Of a DNA stretch of 64,000 nucleotides, positions 13,150 to 25,823 are shown in pieces. Location: positions 7,498,693 through 7,562,692 of the forward strand of contig NC_060235.2 in assembly GCF_021155775.2 (NCBI RefSeq). The letters are read 5' to 3'. This DNA comes from Neodiprion pinetum (taxonomy: Eukaryota; Arthropoda; Insecta; Hymenoptera; Diprionidae). The notes under the pieces are model-generated. The model made no database searches, had not been told where the DNA came from, and saw only the letters and a program-made list of their open reading frames with translations. The position numbers and the translations under genes were made by a program. The first letter of the stretch is position 1; every line of letters begins with the position of its first letter.

Positions 13150-16100
13150 TAGCAAATCGTTATCAATAGTGTTCACATTTCCATGATATGAACAAAAAAT
13201 TGAATTTTATTTTTTCGGTATTTATTGAGTCAATCGTCGAATTGATCCTTTTCCGGAATCTTCTTACATGCATCTTCATTTCTTTTGAGACTTCATCGTA
13301 ATTACTTCCTCACCAAACCCAAAAATTTATCGTTTCAGATTCTCCTAAACGTGTATCTCCATTTTTCAAAAATTTCTCTATTTTTTTTTTTTTATACATT
13401 CTCTTTGAAACGCATTCTATTTTTTGTATTATAGATCCATGTAATTGACGATAATACTGGAGATATTAGGTAATACAAATTATCAGATCCCCCGTAAAAT
13501 GATTTCCTAACTATCATACCTAAATATTTCAAGCTGACCGATGATCTGATTCGAATTTTTACGGTCAATAATTCTTCCAAACAAAAATCTGATTTGCATA
13601 AAAAAAAAAAAAAAAATGTAATGACAAAAATTTGAATGCAAATCTTTTAAGCCACGCTATTTTCAAGGCAGCTCGATTTCTCGACTTTGGCGAATATTTC
13701 AACTGGAATCAGATTTAAGTTTTGGCCAAATAAATTACAAAAGTTCTGTAATACGCGTTAAAAAGTAAAGTCTCGAAGGTCTAACGTTATAATAACATTA
13801 TAACTTACCACGCGGAATATCGATAATTTTTTCCGGTAGAATAACCAAATGTAACGTGCGTATGATAATAAGACGCGATCACCGGACGTGCGGAGCATTT
13901 CGAGACATTTAAAAAAGCCTCGTATATATTATTTGCAAATTGATTTAGGGACGGAGGACGAGGGGATCAGAGAGGGGCGGTTTCACTCGGATTCGCAGAT
14001 ACAACTCGAGGCTGCGCCCAAAGCCTCGGTGGCGGGAGCCGAGATTTATGGGACAGGAAGAGCAAATACGGTAAAACTTCCCCGTTTCCGGTCTGGCTGA
14101 AGCGAAAACTTTTCTCTCGGATTTCCAGTTTCTGCTTTTCGTCGGAGCATTTGCTTCTTTCATCGCGTATAGTACAGCGGTCTGAACTACAGCGGCGATC
14201 TCCTCTACATACACATAATATAAGCCAACTCGCACGAGTTCGGACTGTTCAAATTTATACCACAATGATCGATTGAACTCTGCGCAATCAGACAAATTTT
14301 TGCTATTCCCTAAACTGCACATTTTTTATATACCGAATCGTTTAATCGGACCTATCTGCGCGCCTCAGCGCTTCATCGAGGTTGGGTCGAAGAACCGGAA
14401 ATTTTTTTTTGGGGGGGGGGGGGGGGTAAATTAGATCACCTTCCGGAACGGTGCAGCAATGGGAATACAAGTTGCTCGATAAATGTGGACAAATGTCGGC
14501 AGGGGCGCGGAATCACTGCTATTCTATTTCTTCTTTGTGTTTCGTTCGGTCCCTTTTTCAGCCGCCAATTCATGCCTCACCCTTCGTGACAAGGATTCTC
14601 GATGCATGCGCAATATTTTAAGACTACGGAAAAGGATTTTCTTTGCTAATCAGAGAATATGGGGCCCCGTTTATAATAACTGTAAATTAATATCGCTTTG
14701 TAATTGGGTTCTCAGCAAGCAAAGATCATCCCATCAACTAATGCACGCTTAAACTTCGTTTTGGTTGAAAAATAGATGAAGTGAGTAACACAATGTGAAA
14801 TACACCGCATAACAACAAAAAAAGGCCGTAGCGATTTAAAATTAGAAACAGAGAAAAAATTGATTAAACAATCTCCAACAATGGTATTTGCACCAATGAT
14901 TATGAACACAAAGGAAACGTCTGCGTAAATTCGAACAACACAATTTGATATCAACAATTTGAGGAAAGATTGTTGATCTGCTTTTGATGTTTTTGAGCTC
15001 AAATTATTCACCATCAAGATTTTCAGAGTTAGCCTGAAACAAAATTGATAATAATCATTTCTGATATGGATGAAAATAAATCTGCAAATACTATACGGTA
15101 AAATTTTTTGAATATATTTTGGACAGTTTTAGACGATTTGATGAGCGAACGAAACGATTGACGTACAGCAGCAGAATCGGATCAAAGACACCATGAGTTT
15201 AATAATCTTGAACTTTATAATAATGAAACCTTTTCTGAAATTATTGATATTTCGTAGCTTGTGTTATTCAAATTTGTTCAGTATCACTTTCATCGCGTAA
15301 TAGGGATTATGTTTAATTCTCTTATTAACCATCTGTATCGGCGGAAATAAAATTGCTCGAAATTTTTCAACGGTTTTTTCTCTGTCCTTAACGTCAAATT
15401 AAGACGAATTCGGCCAATTCATCCGCAAGAAGAACAAGTAGAATAAAGAGAGTAAAAAAAAAAAAAAAAAAATAGCCACGCGCAAGTATAAAAGAGGAAA
15501 AATCGTCGGTCAGGCCCCGTTTGCGAAACATCCCGAATCCGGGAAGAGAAGCAGCGGAGTATTGGTCAAGTTTGGCAATTTTCGTCATAACCTCCAGGCA
15601 TCGGAGGGGAGTTCCCTCGGGGATATCTCGTGCTTGTCTCGTTTTTAGAGCTCTTAGAAACCAGTGCCACATACATGTATACGTATATGTATATGTATGT
15701 ACAGCTACATCCGAGACTTTTCCCCCCTTCTCATCTCCCGCACCATCCAGGCTCTTGTCGGCCGACTAACTCGACTCGATTTGACGGTTACATTCGTATC
15801 GATCCGAGCGAGCATCGTTGCCTGCAACTACCGGCTATGGGCGGCACCGAAACTCTTCAATCGCCACTGTACTGATATAAAGGCACCAACTCGCCATGTG
15901 AACGATTTAGGTACCAATGGTAGGTGTATGACTGTATAACCAGTAATAACGTACCGGTGGAACAGATCTTAAAACAATTGCCAAGCGGTTGTAAATGTAT
16001 TAAACGAAACTCCAGCCCCCCCCCCCGAGAAGACCCTTCAGACCAGAAGTGGTTCCCCTTCATCGGCCTCGATGCAAGGTACCTTATAGCTGCCATTTGG

Positions 16101-16643
16101 TCGTTGGCACTCGAGAAACACGTGTCATATACGAGTTGCATTTTTCACCCCTGACGACTTTTCGAGGACCTTCCGGTTCACCGTGCCCAATGGTTATGGT
16201 GCTCATGCACTTGCCGAAGACTCAACAGCGGTGGGAAATCCGCCGATGGGACAATGGTAGAGTCTTGGGCTCGGTGTAACGTAACTATGTACACGTTGTG
16301 TAGAGAATCGAGGAGTTTTCGTGAGGCGCCATATTGTCAGCCCTGAATCGCTTACGGATTCGCACAATCGAATATCGATGCTCTGTAACGTCGAATGAGG
16401 CGGGATTGTGTCGCCACGTTGCGTGCTTGATGCTGATTTGCTCGATTCCGTCATCGACAAGATATTTCAATCAGGGTATCTGTCTGTTCCGTTGAGACCC
16501 TTAATTTGTCGTTAATTCGCTAATCACGTCGTTAAACGGTTTAGCGGGATACTGACGGTGGTCATTCCGACGCTATCGCCTCGAACGATGTGGCAATTGA
16601 TACGTTTACACGTCTGTTATATCTGCAGTAATATTCATTTTAG
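13150..16643. other. Non-coding DNA with homopolymer tracts
   Basis: No gene is recognised. Notable items are a T9-G16 tract at 14402-14426, an A-run near 15,455-15,471 and a C11 run at 16016-16026. A 125-codon minus-strand frame (13945-14322) has no recognisable motif and no splice context. Confidence 0.5.
14402..14426. repeat. T9-G16 homopolymer tract
   Basis: Nine T are followed by sixteen G. G runs this long are rare in AT-rich insect DNA and are prone to length errors in sequencing. Confidence 0.85.
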
Positions 16644-16833
16644 TGCCTTAACCTTCCGGCTATCTTGTTACCGGTTTAAAATAAAACGCGAGTTCGATTC
16701 TATACGAATTTTGTGTCAATGACTTGCGATGCAGTTGTCGTGAGAGAATGGGAGTCATTGTTACATAATTCGTATAGAATCGAACTCGCATTTTGTTCCG
16801 GACCGAAAACAAGTTAGCTGGAAGGTTCAGGCA
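16644..16833. mobile_element. Foldback element, 190 bp
   Basis: The two halves are near-perfect reverse complements. Outer ends are TGCCTTAACCTTCC and GGAAGGTTCAGGCA. Inner arms share GAGTTCGATTCTATACGAAT with its complement. The loop at ~16,728-16,750 is short. Arms of ~85 bp form a strong hairpin. No clear target duplication was found. Confidence 0.75.
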
Positions 16834-19800
16834 TTGATGAATATCGCTGTACCTAAACAGTACGTGGGTACATTAGTTAGATACGATAGAGATGAGGGAA
16901 TGGATAGAAAAGAGGGAGTTGAGAAATATAGTCACAGACGAAGAATAGAAAGGTGACTAAAGGATTTTTTAAAAGTCATTCAAGATCGTTACGTCTGTGA
17001 TATTCGAGATGGGGAATCTTTTGATTTTTGCAATTTTTTTATGGAAGCATTCTTGATGTTGATTCTTTCTCGTAAGGATAATCTTGAAAACTGGGATTCT
17101 AAAATCTACATACTTGCGGCTGGCAAAAGTCAGGACATTGTCAGAAAATGTCGGTGATGGTTTGTGCAATTTCGTAAACAAGTACGTATGAACCTAACAC
17201 AAACACGATCATTATCAGCTTATATTAGTTTGCGTAGCTTGATGGTCTAGTGACAGTTTCTGAAAAAACGCCAAAAGTTAAAATCAATAATAATAGTGAA
17301 ATCCTTGGTTCCCTGAATCCTTGTAGTAAAACAGGCTGAGGAGAAATTAAACTTCGCTTTGCGAAGCTTGGAAAAGTTGGAAAATTTCCAATTTCACTTT
17401 TTATAGTCACCCTTTTATCAAACTCCAAGGTTCATACGTGGAATAAACAACGTCTTGCCATTGTTTACAAATATATTTATGCATATTATTTATTTCGGTA
17501 ATATAGAAGTTGACCCAAAGCTGGGAAAAATGGTGTAAAATTATCTGTGTGAAGAAAAGCTCATTAAATATTTCAGCCAGTAATCTTCACCAATTATCAA
17601 CATTAGGGATGCCGAGAAAATAATTCATCGTCTCACCTTCTCAAAAATTACACTTTAGTCAATTTAGTCCCCTTTGCCTATAGCAATGTCTGAATTTATG
17701 CCGACATTCTGTTAAATCATGATTTTGAATGTGAATTTACGAATATTTGTATAGTAAGCAGACTACAGAAATTACGACGACTGTGAAGCGATTAATTGTT
17801 ATATTATAATTAATTCTTTATTTAATAATCCTTCGTTTTGCAAAAATAAATGATGAAATTAAAAAACTGTTTCATTCATGTTTCAGTTGCCACATACAGA
17901 CGTAAAAAGATAATGTTTCGTACCTCGATAAAAATGGCCCGCCTTAGAAAGAGCTAAATTTTTTAACTCCTTCACTTTAGCGGCATATTTAGTGACGCAG
18001 TTGCTCGTCCTCGCGCGGGATTGAAGTCAGTGTCGCCATCTGGCAGAAGAAGCTGCAACCACCCGAAGAATAATTTTTTTACCGACGGTTTTACATTCTT
18101 ACCGACCGTTTTTTTTCACCCCGTCTTGTCCCTTCTCTGGACCCCAGCCGCCACAGAAGTTTTGTCGATTTGATTTCTGTTTTTCCGTCAGTACTTTATC
18201 ACGTTTTTTTTTTTCTTATTTATTCTAGTTATTTTTGGCTCTTTTAATGGCGGGTTATTGATGGTCTGCGTCGAAGCTCCGCGACCCCGAACGATCGTAT
18301 AATAATATAATTACGTGTGTGTTGACAAATTGAATCGATACCAATTTATTCTTTTGAAACGGACGTCGGTCGCCTCAGCGGTATACGTATACGAACGCAC
18401 GCATCTACCCTCGTATTATAAATATTTCATGGCCTACCGCGGTGAATCGCCGATGTAGGTATTATCCCCATGAATTTACGCGACGAGGCTATAAAAATCT
18501 GATAATCTTTCATCAATCAGAATCAAACCGTACATCCGGACCGCGAGGAACCGCCGCCGATGCGGATTGACGATCACCGGCATAAGAGACTGGAACGAAT
18601 CCCGACAACAATTGACCCGAGTGGCTTTCTCATGTATTTATGATAATTCAGTCACAGGATCACGCGACTGCTCGCCTCCTGTGATGAAAGGAGGAAAAAG
18701 GTGAAACCTCAAGGCGAGGAAAACGATAACTAATTGACCGATATTCCGATCTCTTGAACTTGCTCACTTTTTAATATTCTGCGTGGAATAGAAAAGGAAA
18801 GTATATTAGAATGCTCGGTTACTTGAAATCCTTATAGAACAATTGTATCATCAATTTAGATTCTTCGTCGAAAACAAAGTTGTGGAAAACTGATGATTCC
18901 CTTATCCAACCTAAAAAAAAAGTTAAACAAATGGAGGTGTCCAAAATACGGATTGATTCAGAGTATTTCAAAAGATATAAAAAAAAGGTGCCTAAAGATC
19001 AGAATATAAATATCAAATTATATGAGAATATCAAGGCTTTACACTGAAAGTATTTTGTATAATTAGTATATTTTCAATTTTTTTTTTCAAGCATCTGCTC
19101 GATTTTGAGACGCTTATTTATAATTTATTGAATGAAACATTTTTAGCTGAAAATAGCCAATCCAATATAACGAGTTAAAAACAAAAACGTTTTTAAACTA
19201 TTGGCGTACCTCAATAGGAAGTGGATTAAGGAATACAGAGTTTCATGGATAGTCGAAAAAAATTAAAATATCTACTCATAATAATTATACGCAATATTCA
19301 GTCTATATTTTTCATCTTTCGAATTTTTACTTTGAAATTTAAGTCAGAGACAATGAAATTATAACGAAATCATATATATATCTGTTGATTTCTTGTATTC
19401 AAATTATCGCACAATTGTACGTAATTATTTACTTTGTCTCAACTCTAACTTCTCGAATTTCCGTTCTTTCAGTTCGATGAATTTAAACCCGAAAGCTTTC
19501 TTATACATCTTGATCCCTGTAAAGTTTTCACAGTCGGAGTTGGCAAGTTTTAATGTTACTTCTTAGAAAGCTGTATCTACCTTTGGCGATAGATTTTGTT
19601 ATTCCGGTTAGTTTTACTGTTAAGTTTCAATTCTCAAACTTTGGTAGTTCTCAATTTTCAATCTTAAACTATTGCTCGTTCAATTTCTACCCTTTCCGAT
19701 TCCTCATCCCACTAGTCTCGGAATTCGAACAATCAATCAGAAATCGCCTATCAACATCCAGCGCATAATTAGTGAACACCCGTAATCAGTCCACCGAGAA

Positions 19801-22349
19801 ATGGCAAAATTTGCAAATGCCGGTATCAATGAATGTTTCATCGTTGAACAGACCCTGATCAGGTTTTCATCGACGTCAAATTGGCAATATCCTGGACGGT
19901 GACAATTCCTGAATTATGCATAAACCCATACCGGCGTGGCGTACCGTCTAAATCGATCTGGAGACCATTTCAGCCCTCCACCCACCCTGTGGTTTTCACC
20001 TCATCCGAGGAAATGCGCTCCGCCGCTTCGCCGATTTCGTTTCACCACAAATTCCCGTCGTTCCTTCATGGTCGCGGGAGAGCGACGAACAAATTGCACA
20101 ATACACGCGTCTGCATGACGGATCGACCCCGGTCTCAAACGGTCCATCAACCCTTGACTGCGCGGCTTTTAAATTTTTTTATTAAACTGCTATACGCTTC
20201 GTGTATCGAATAACCCATAGAAGCGCTACACGCAACTGGCTGACTGAAAATAAAAATTTATTGGCGTCGAGTGTCCATAAAATTTCTAGCTCGGTACTCA
20301 TCGCTTTCAATGATCCACTGCCATTCTGGAGGCTCTAGTTTTGATGTGTTATACGCGCTTCGATCAGTTTAGGTTCTTTCACCGAATTGTTCTATCAATT
20401 TCATTTATCACGCAGAAAGAGAACTATCAAAAGATGTGACCTAACTCAAGTAGAGTCAGAGCCAACACGAAGCAATGTTTTCACACTTGTATACTGCAGC
20501 CTGTGACACGAATTTTCAACGACTAGGGTGTGTCGTCGTTTGAGATATTAATTTTCAAACCAATCAGGATATAATATGTGAAGAAAGAAAACAAATTTCA
20601 TTCGTACTTCGTGTCGAAATTTAGACCCTACCATAAGCCTGCAGGTACTAAGCAAAGCCTTACTTACAATTGATAATTGTCAGAGTATGAAAAATGAATT
20701 TGAGTTACATTAATTATTACCAAAGTAATGAGTAATGGATTCAAATTGCAATAATTATTACCAAAGCAATGAATAATGGATCGAAATTGTATTATTCATT
20801 ACTAAAGTAACGAGTAATTTATTTCGAATTAATTCGAAAACCATTGACACATCTATTCCACGAGTCATTTCCCCCTCAACAAATTCGAGATATAATTTTG
20901 TGTAATTGTATTCATCATATGAAACCTGTTTTCCCGGAGAACGAAATTACGTATCTAATGTTATATAATTTTCAAAATATTTATTGATTATCGAAATCCT
21001 GCGATAATATTTACTTATCAAGACGATCTTAATATTCAGGGACTGATATTGTACATTCTATGGTAAAGGACCTGTAGAGGTCTTGGGGATATACAGGATA
21101 AGGATGACCTGTAGAGATTTTAAAGATGTCCTACTTTGAACCTGATCGTGGAAGAAACAGAAATATCGATTAAGTTTAGGTCCAGAATAGGTTCTCTTTT
21201 TAATACAAACTTAGTCCTCCACAGGGCTACTACGTCTTACCAAACGTAGGACTTGCAGGCATAAACGAGGGTCTAAATTTCGACTCGAACAGGCTGAGAC
21301 CTCTTTGTCTGGACATTATCAGCTGCACTTACTTGCATGAAAAAAGAACAATGCAAATTTCGACGGGTCCAGGGTGTCTGGAAAAACTCATCACACAGGA
21401 TGCAAAAATTGTGATCTAAGTGTACCATGTCAGTAGTTCTTAAATCATTATATTCTTAATCATTACTTGAAGCAATCAGCGCTATTCGATTAAACAACCC
21501 TAGCTGTCACTGATGGCCACTGTTGAGACGGAACATCGTGTTCCTCTGTACTACGAACGATCGAAGGGGAGTGCAGCTATGAAATTGGCATCAAGAGCGG
21601 TTCATTACAATAATACCGACATTTATATACAAGTGAGTCTGAAGAGGCGGAACGGAAAGGGTGGGCGGGTGCGCTCAGCAGTTGTTATCATTTTATTATC
21701 GGGGTGAACAGCCCCGAGTCTCATACTCAGTAACCAACTAGAAACGTTCTGAGCTCTATTTCACTTTGGCATTGTTCAGAAAAACGTATATCTTTATTTT
21801 CCCTGTGTTACTCCTTCATCGCTAACTCAATTGGTGAACCTGAATGCCGCAGTGATTATATGAAATAAAGATGCATCCGTTTATTTCTGATACAGTTGCA
21901 GTTACTTCCGGATAATAATGATCGTTTGTTCTTTGCAGTAGATATTGAATAACTAAAGATTTAAAACGTCGTGTGTATTTATTTTTTGACCACAGTCGTT
22001 ACAGAATATATTGTCCGCCGTTGAGTATCCAGTATGATGAAAAACGGTGGCGGTAATTATTTACAGAAGCATTGTTGAAAGTAACGCGCATGTGACGAAG
22101 CCGAAGCTGTCTCTAAACAGTTTGACCCGAAATGATGAGAAGATAACTTTGAATATTCAATCGAATCACTTATAATTTAAATAGAATTCCGTTGAGACCG
22201 AAATGAACTTGATGTGTTTACCCGAGCCACTAGTTGGAAAGACGAAAAATATTTTCCGAGAGTTTCTATTGGGACATTTCCGAATAGTATTTTTGGTGGT
22301 CATAATTCATTAGGCACTTAAGCTTACTTTAATTACCGAATGGAATAAA
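16834..22349. other. Non-coding DNA, no gene recognised
   Basis: AT-rich sequence with GC-richer patches at 18.0-18.7 and 19.9-20.2 kb. A 110-codon frame at 19881-20213 has no recognisable motif. A short 41-bp tandem repeat lies at 20,707-20,830. Confidence 0.5.
20707..20830. repeat. 41-bp tandem repeat, about three degenerate units
   Basis: ATTATTACCAAAGTAATGAG recurs with substitutions roughly every 41 bp, starting near 20,713, 20,754 and 20,790. Confidence 0.65.
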
Positions 22350-22355
22350 TTTATT
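22350..22355 (-). terminator. Candidate poly(A) signal of the Pro/Cys-rich gene
   Basis: TTTATT on the plus strand is AATAAA on the gene strand, ~300 bp after the stop at 22653. The interval contains a 61-codon minus-strand frame (22356-22541) that I take to be 3'UTR. Confidence 0.35.
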
Positions 22356-22652
22356 TTAAAATTCAATGTGAGACGCAATTGACGTCTTTCCAAACATCAC
22401 TCTGCGACTGATGCAGCCCTTTAATATTTCCAAGACACCTCCAAGGCCATTTCTCCAGTTTAGAAATGACTTGAACATCTTGGCATCGGAATGAGATTTA
22501 AACACTCGATCAATGAGACCAAAATACACATCTACGACCACTGATCAATTCCCTTCATTCGCAAAGGTGAATATCCTTACGGCTCGTCCTCAAAACACTC
22601 AAATCTTTGATCATTATCCTTTCTTAAGTCTCTTCAGGATAAGTAATCCTCG

Positions 22653-25481
22653 CTATTTTTTTGTCGAACAAATAGGTTTCGAAGGGCACCAAGTGTTCTT
22701 GGGACACGGAGGAAGTGGTTTTGGTGGACAAGGTTGCGGACAGGTTCGGTCACTCTGTTCCTCGATGTGGCGTATATCCGGGCAAGATCCTGGGGGTAGT
22801 TTCGGGGGCGGCGGACAGGGGCATAAGCAAACGGGTCGACAGGGTGGCTTTGGCAGTGGCGGGGGTGGAGGACAAGTCGTTGCCACAGGCTCTGGGTGGT
22901 GGACAGACAGTTCGGGACACGGCGGAGGTCCAAGAAGCTTCGTCGGGGGGCAAACCGGGGGCTTCCACTCTTCGCAAGTCTCTTTACACGGAGGACGTGA
23001 TGGAGGCGGTGGAGGGCATCTGGGCTTCGGCGCGCACGAAGGGCAGTTATCAGTGGGTTTTTTGCAAGTCTTCGGGGATTTCTTGACGCACGTTCTGGGC
23101 TTCTCACGACACGGCGACCCCGCCTTCTTCGAATTGTCGCGACAACCCTTTCCTCCCTGGCACCCACCGTCGGGAAAGCCTTTGCTCTTCTGGCCCGTCT
23201 TCGACTTCTTGTCTTCAGAGTTCGAATCGGTCTTCGACTTTTTGTTACCACAATCCTGGACGGACTTTGACTTGCACTTAGACCCGAAGTTGGCTGACGA
23301 CGATGAGATTCCACGTCGGGGGACCACGAAGACTGCACAACGTTGACGGAACTTCCTCGAATCGAATCTTCCGTCCGGCTCCACGTACTGACAATCACGA
23401 TCAATCCCAGCGTGAGTCGGAATTCGACGACCACTGCACTTTTGCTCAGGCGTTAGCGGAAAAGGCGGACTGGATGGGTCCTTGGAGGGTTGAGGTTGCG
23501 GGGGTGGACAGGATGATGGAGGTGGAGGTGGAGGACACTTTGGTGGTGCTGGGCACTTCGGAGGAGGCGGAGCCGGTGGCGGCACGCAAGGTGGCGGGCA
23601 TTTTGGCAATTCAGGGAGCTTCGGTGGAGGTGGACACTCGCGAAATATTATTTTGTGAGGCGGGCATTTCTCATCCGGCGATGGATAACTCGATTTCTTC
23701 TCGGCCGGTGGACAGGACGGTGGGTCTTTCGGAGGGCCTCCGCTCTTTCCGTAGAACCTTTTTTGGGGGCAGTGACGACCCGAACCCAGCAGAGAGAACG
23801 GATCATATGCTTCGCCGCCTTTCCACCAGGGCCCAGACTCACCGGGCTGCGGGGTTCAAGACAATTAGTCAGGAATTGCTCGTCGTCCGTTCTTCTAGCG
23901 ACTGACCCACCCGATATTCCCTGAAGAATTTCCCAAGATTCTTTGGCGGGAATTTTACGCAGAGTATTTTTTTTTCCTTTTTCTTCTTTACCGGATGCGC
24001 CGACTGACTTGACAGCGAGCTTCGGTCGTCTGGGGGTTGGGACGGCACCTCCTTGACCTTCTCTGGTGGACGTTCACCCCAATTCGTTCCCTCCGTGTTC
24101 CACAACACCTCTCTTTGTCCTACCTACAGTTAAACAATGGGACATATTGAGTCTTTTTGCAAGCCTTCCCGTTTCTCCTTGCTAGCATTTCTTGTTCCAC
24201 GCTCGCCAAAAACTAACCAATGTGTCCACCTAGCCTTCATCTCATCCTTGGTACCACCCGCAACCCCTTACCGATATACAAAATTCACACTGTTACGTTC
24301 TCGCCGCTTGCTGAGGCAAAATTAATCAGCTGATCAGTTAAAACTAACAAGGATTCACGTCAACGTTGCGTTGTCAATCATTGGATGCGGAGACATTTGC
24401 AAGTCAGCACATTCATACAGGCACGAATCGCGTTGGACGCGTGGTATCATTGCTCTGCGATTCACCGTTATGCGTTGGACTAGACTCCACGTCTTTTACA
24501 TTTTGCTGAGTGTCGCCCCTCAGACGGAACAACTTTCGCTTGAATTCTTCCACTTTCTTCTGCAAGGTGTGCAACTTCTCGTGAGCCTCGTCATCGTCCA
24601 TATTTTTTGATAGAAGATGTGATTTACTCTGCGTTACCGTTTTTTCGATCTTGACTAATAGATGGGCAGCCAGCTGGCCGTACCTCAAAACGATCTGATC
24701 TAGCCTGGGCAGATTGCACATTTGTAACGGTGATTTGCGTGTGAAATAATCGCGATCTTCGTCGATATGAGGTGATGATCGAGGTAGCTTGTCGGTAGGT
24801 GAACCGGACGCTGGAATCCTTTGCACCTGATCCGGCCAGCCTGGGCCCAATTCATCCTCAAATTCCTCTCCCAGTGGGAAATAATCATCGTTAAAGTTTC
24901 TTCCGCCTCCAGAATCCGATGCTGGTATGAACATAACCAGCCCATGAAGCTTCTTCGCGGACTTCGGACGTAGAGAAGTGGTAATCGCTCCAATCCCTCG
25001 AACCAGTCCACTTAGAGTAAGAGGTATTTTTTCCTGCGGAGATTTTGTTTCGGGGAATTTCGACGATATCGAGGTTGTACGATAAGCTCGCCTCTACTTT
25101 CGCTCTGTTACTTTAGGAGCAGGAGGGTGCTCAGCACTAGTTGGGTCCAACTATTGCCTCACTCCCATTTTGCAACAATGTCTAGGAGAACAGCGACAGC
25201 GAGCGAGAACGTCCAGCTAGAGAAGCGGTGAAGCCGCAAGTCCTTGCACCTGTCAAGAGCTCAACGACGTCAGAGAAATGTAGTGTTCTCAAAATGAATT
25301 GGATTTTCAATGCCTTAGGAAACCATTGACGAGAAATTTACAAAAATTAATCGCCACGATCAAAAATAACCATCCTATAATTTATGAAATCGCTAGCTCT
25401 TGACAAACGCGAAGGCCTAGGAATCTTACTCCCACAACTTACTTTTGATGAACACGTTATATCCGGGTCTTGAGCACACAT
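22653..25481 (-). CDS. Proline/cysteine-rich protein with N-terminal helical region, 4 exons, ~706 aa
   Basis: Minus-strand exons: 25481-25443 (13 codons from ATG; the donor is a full GTAAGT), 25093-24419 (225), 24123-23911 (71), 23846-22653 (397 + stop). All joins are phase 0. The last intron is 64 bp with a clear CTGACTAAT branch point. Residues 1-140 are low complexity. Residues ~145-206 are charged and probably helical or coiled coil (QLAAHLLVKIEKT, HTLQKKVEEFKRKL). Exon 3 ends KNLGKFFREYR and runs into PGESGPWWKGGEAYDPFSLL. The last 397 residues carry 37 Cys and long Pro runs (KCPPPPPP, CPCPPPP). There is no signal peptide, so this is probably not cuticle; such Cys/Pro proteins are often structural, including sperm proteins (inference). 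The exon 2-3 join is the weak point: without it, exons 1-2 would read on to TGA at 24413-24415 as a 239-aa protein. Confidence 0.65.
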
Positions 25482-25502
25482 CCTGGCTCCTGGGGTCTTC
25501 AA
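25443..25502 (-). other. First coding exon with 5'UTR of the Pro/Cys-rich gene
   Basis: A TTTCAG acceptor ends at 25503 and a GTAAGT donor starts at 25442. The exon carries 21 nt of leader before ATG at 25481. A non-coding exon may therefore lie farther upstream, towards the 3' end of the 558-aa gene. Confidence 0.5.
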
Positions 25503-25823
25503 CTGAAATCATAAAAACGCCTATAGAAACTGCTTCAGCTGAGTACTCTTGACCAGCATTCCCTTCAAGTCTTGCCTAATAATGGAATGGAAACTAATTT
25601 ATCTCACTAATAAAATTTGTTATATACATTTATTGGCATAAAGATCACATTCCAGAACAAGTGTAAAATATACATCACGACATTAAGTCACTCGACAATT
25701 TAGCTATCTATGATGACATTGTCACTTAATATTTATTGAAAAAGTTATCAATTTAAGATGACAAGTTTGTGCGTAATCTTCACCACCAAAACTAACAGTT
25801 TGCTATCATTTTTGAACCTCTAA

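Noticed and set aside
13945..14322. 125-codon minus-strand frame
   Set aside because: No recognisable motif, no flanking splice sites, and an overlapping frame on the other strand.
19881..20213. 110-codon plus-strand frame
   Set aside because: Located in a GC-richer patch with overlapping frames; no domain or splice support.
22356..22541. 61-codon minus-strand frame downstream of the Pro/Cys-rich gene
   Set aside because: It lies between the stop codon and a candidate poly(A) signal, so it is more likely 3'UTR.
22513..23346. 277-codon plus-strand frame rich in Gly, plus other frames over 22.6-23.9 kb
   Set aside because: These are antisense or alternate-frame shadows of the Pro/Cys-rich exon; Gly-rich and Arg/Ser-rich translations arise from its CCN codons.
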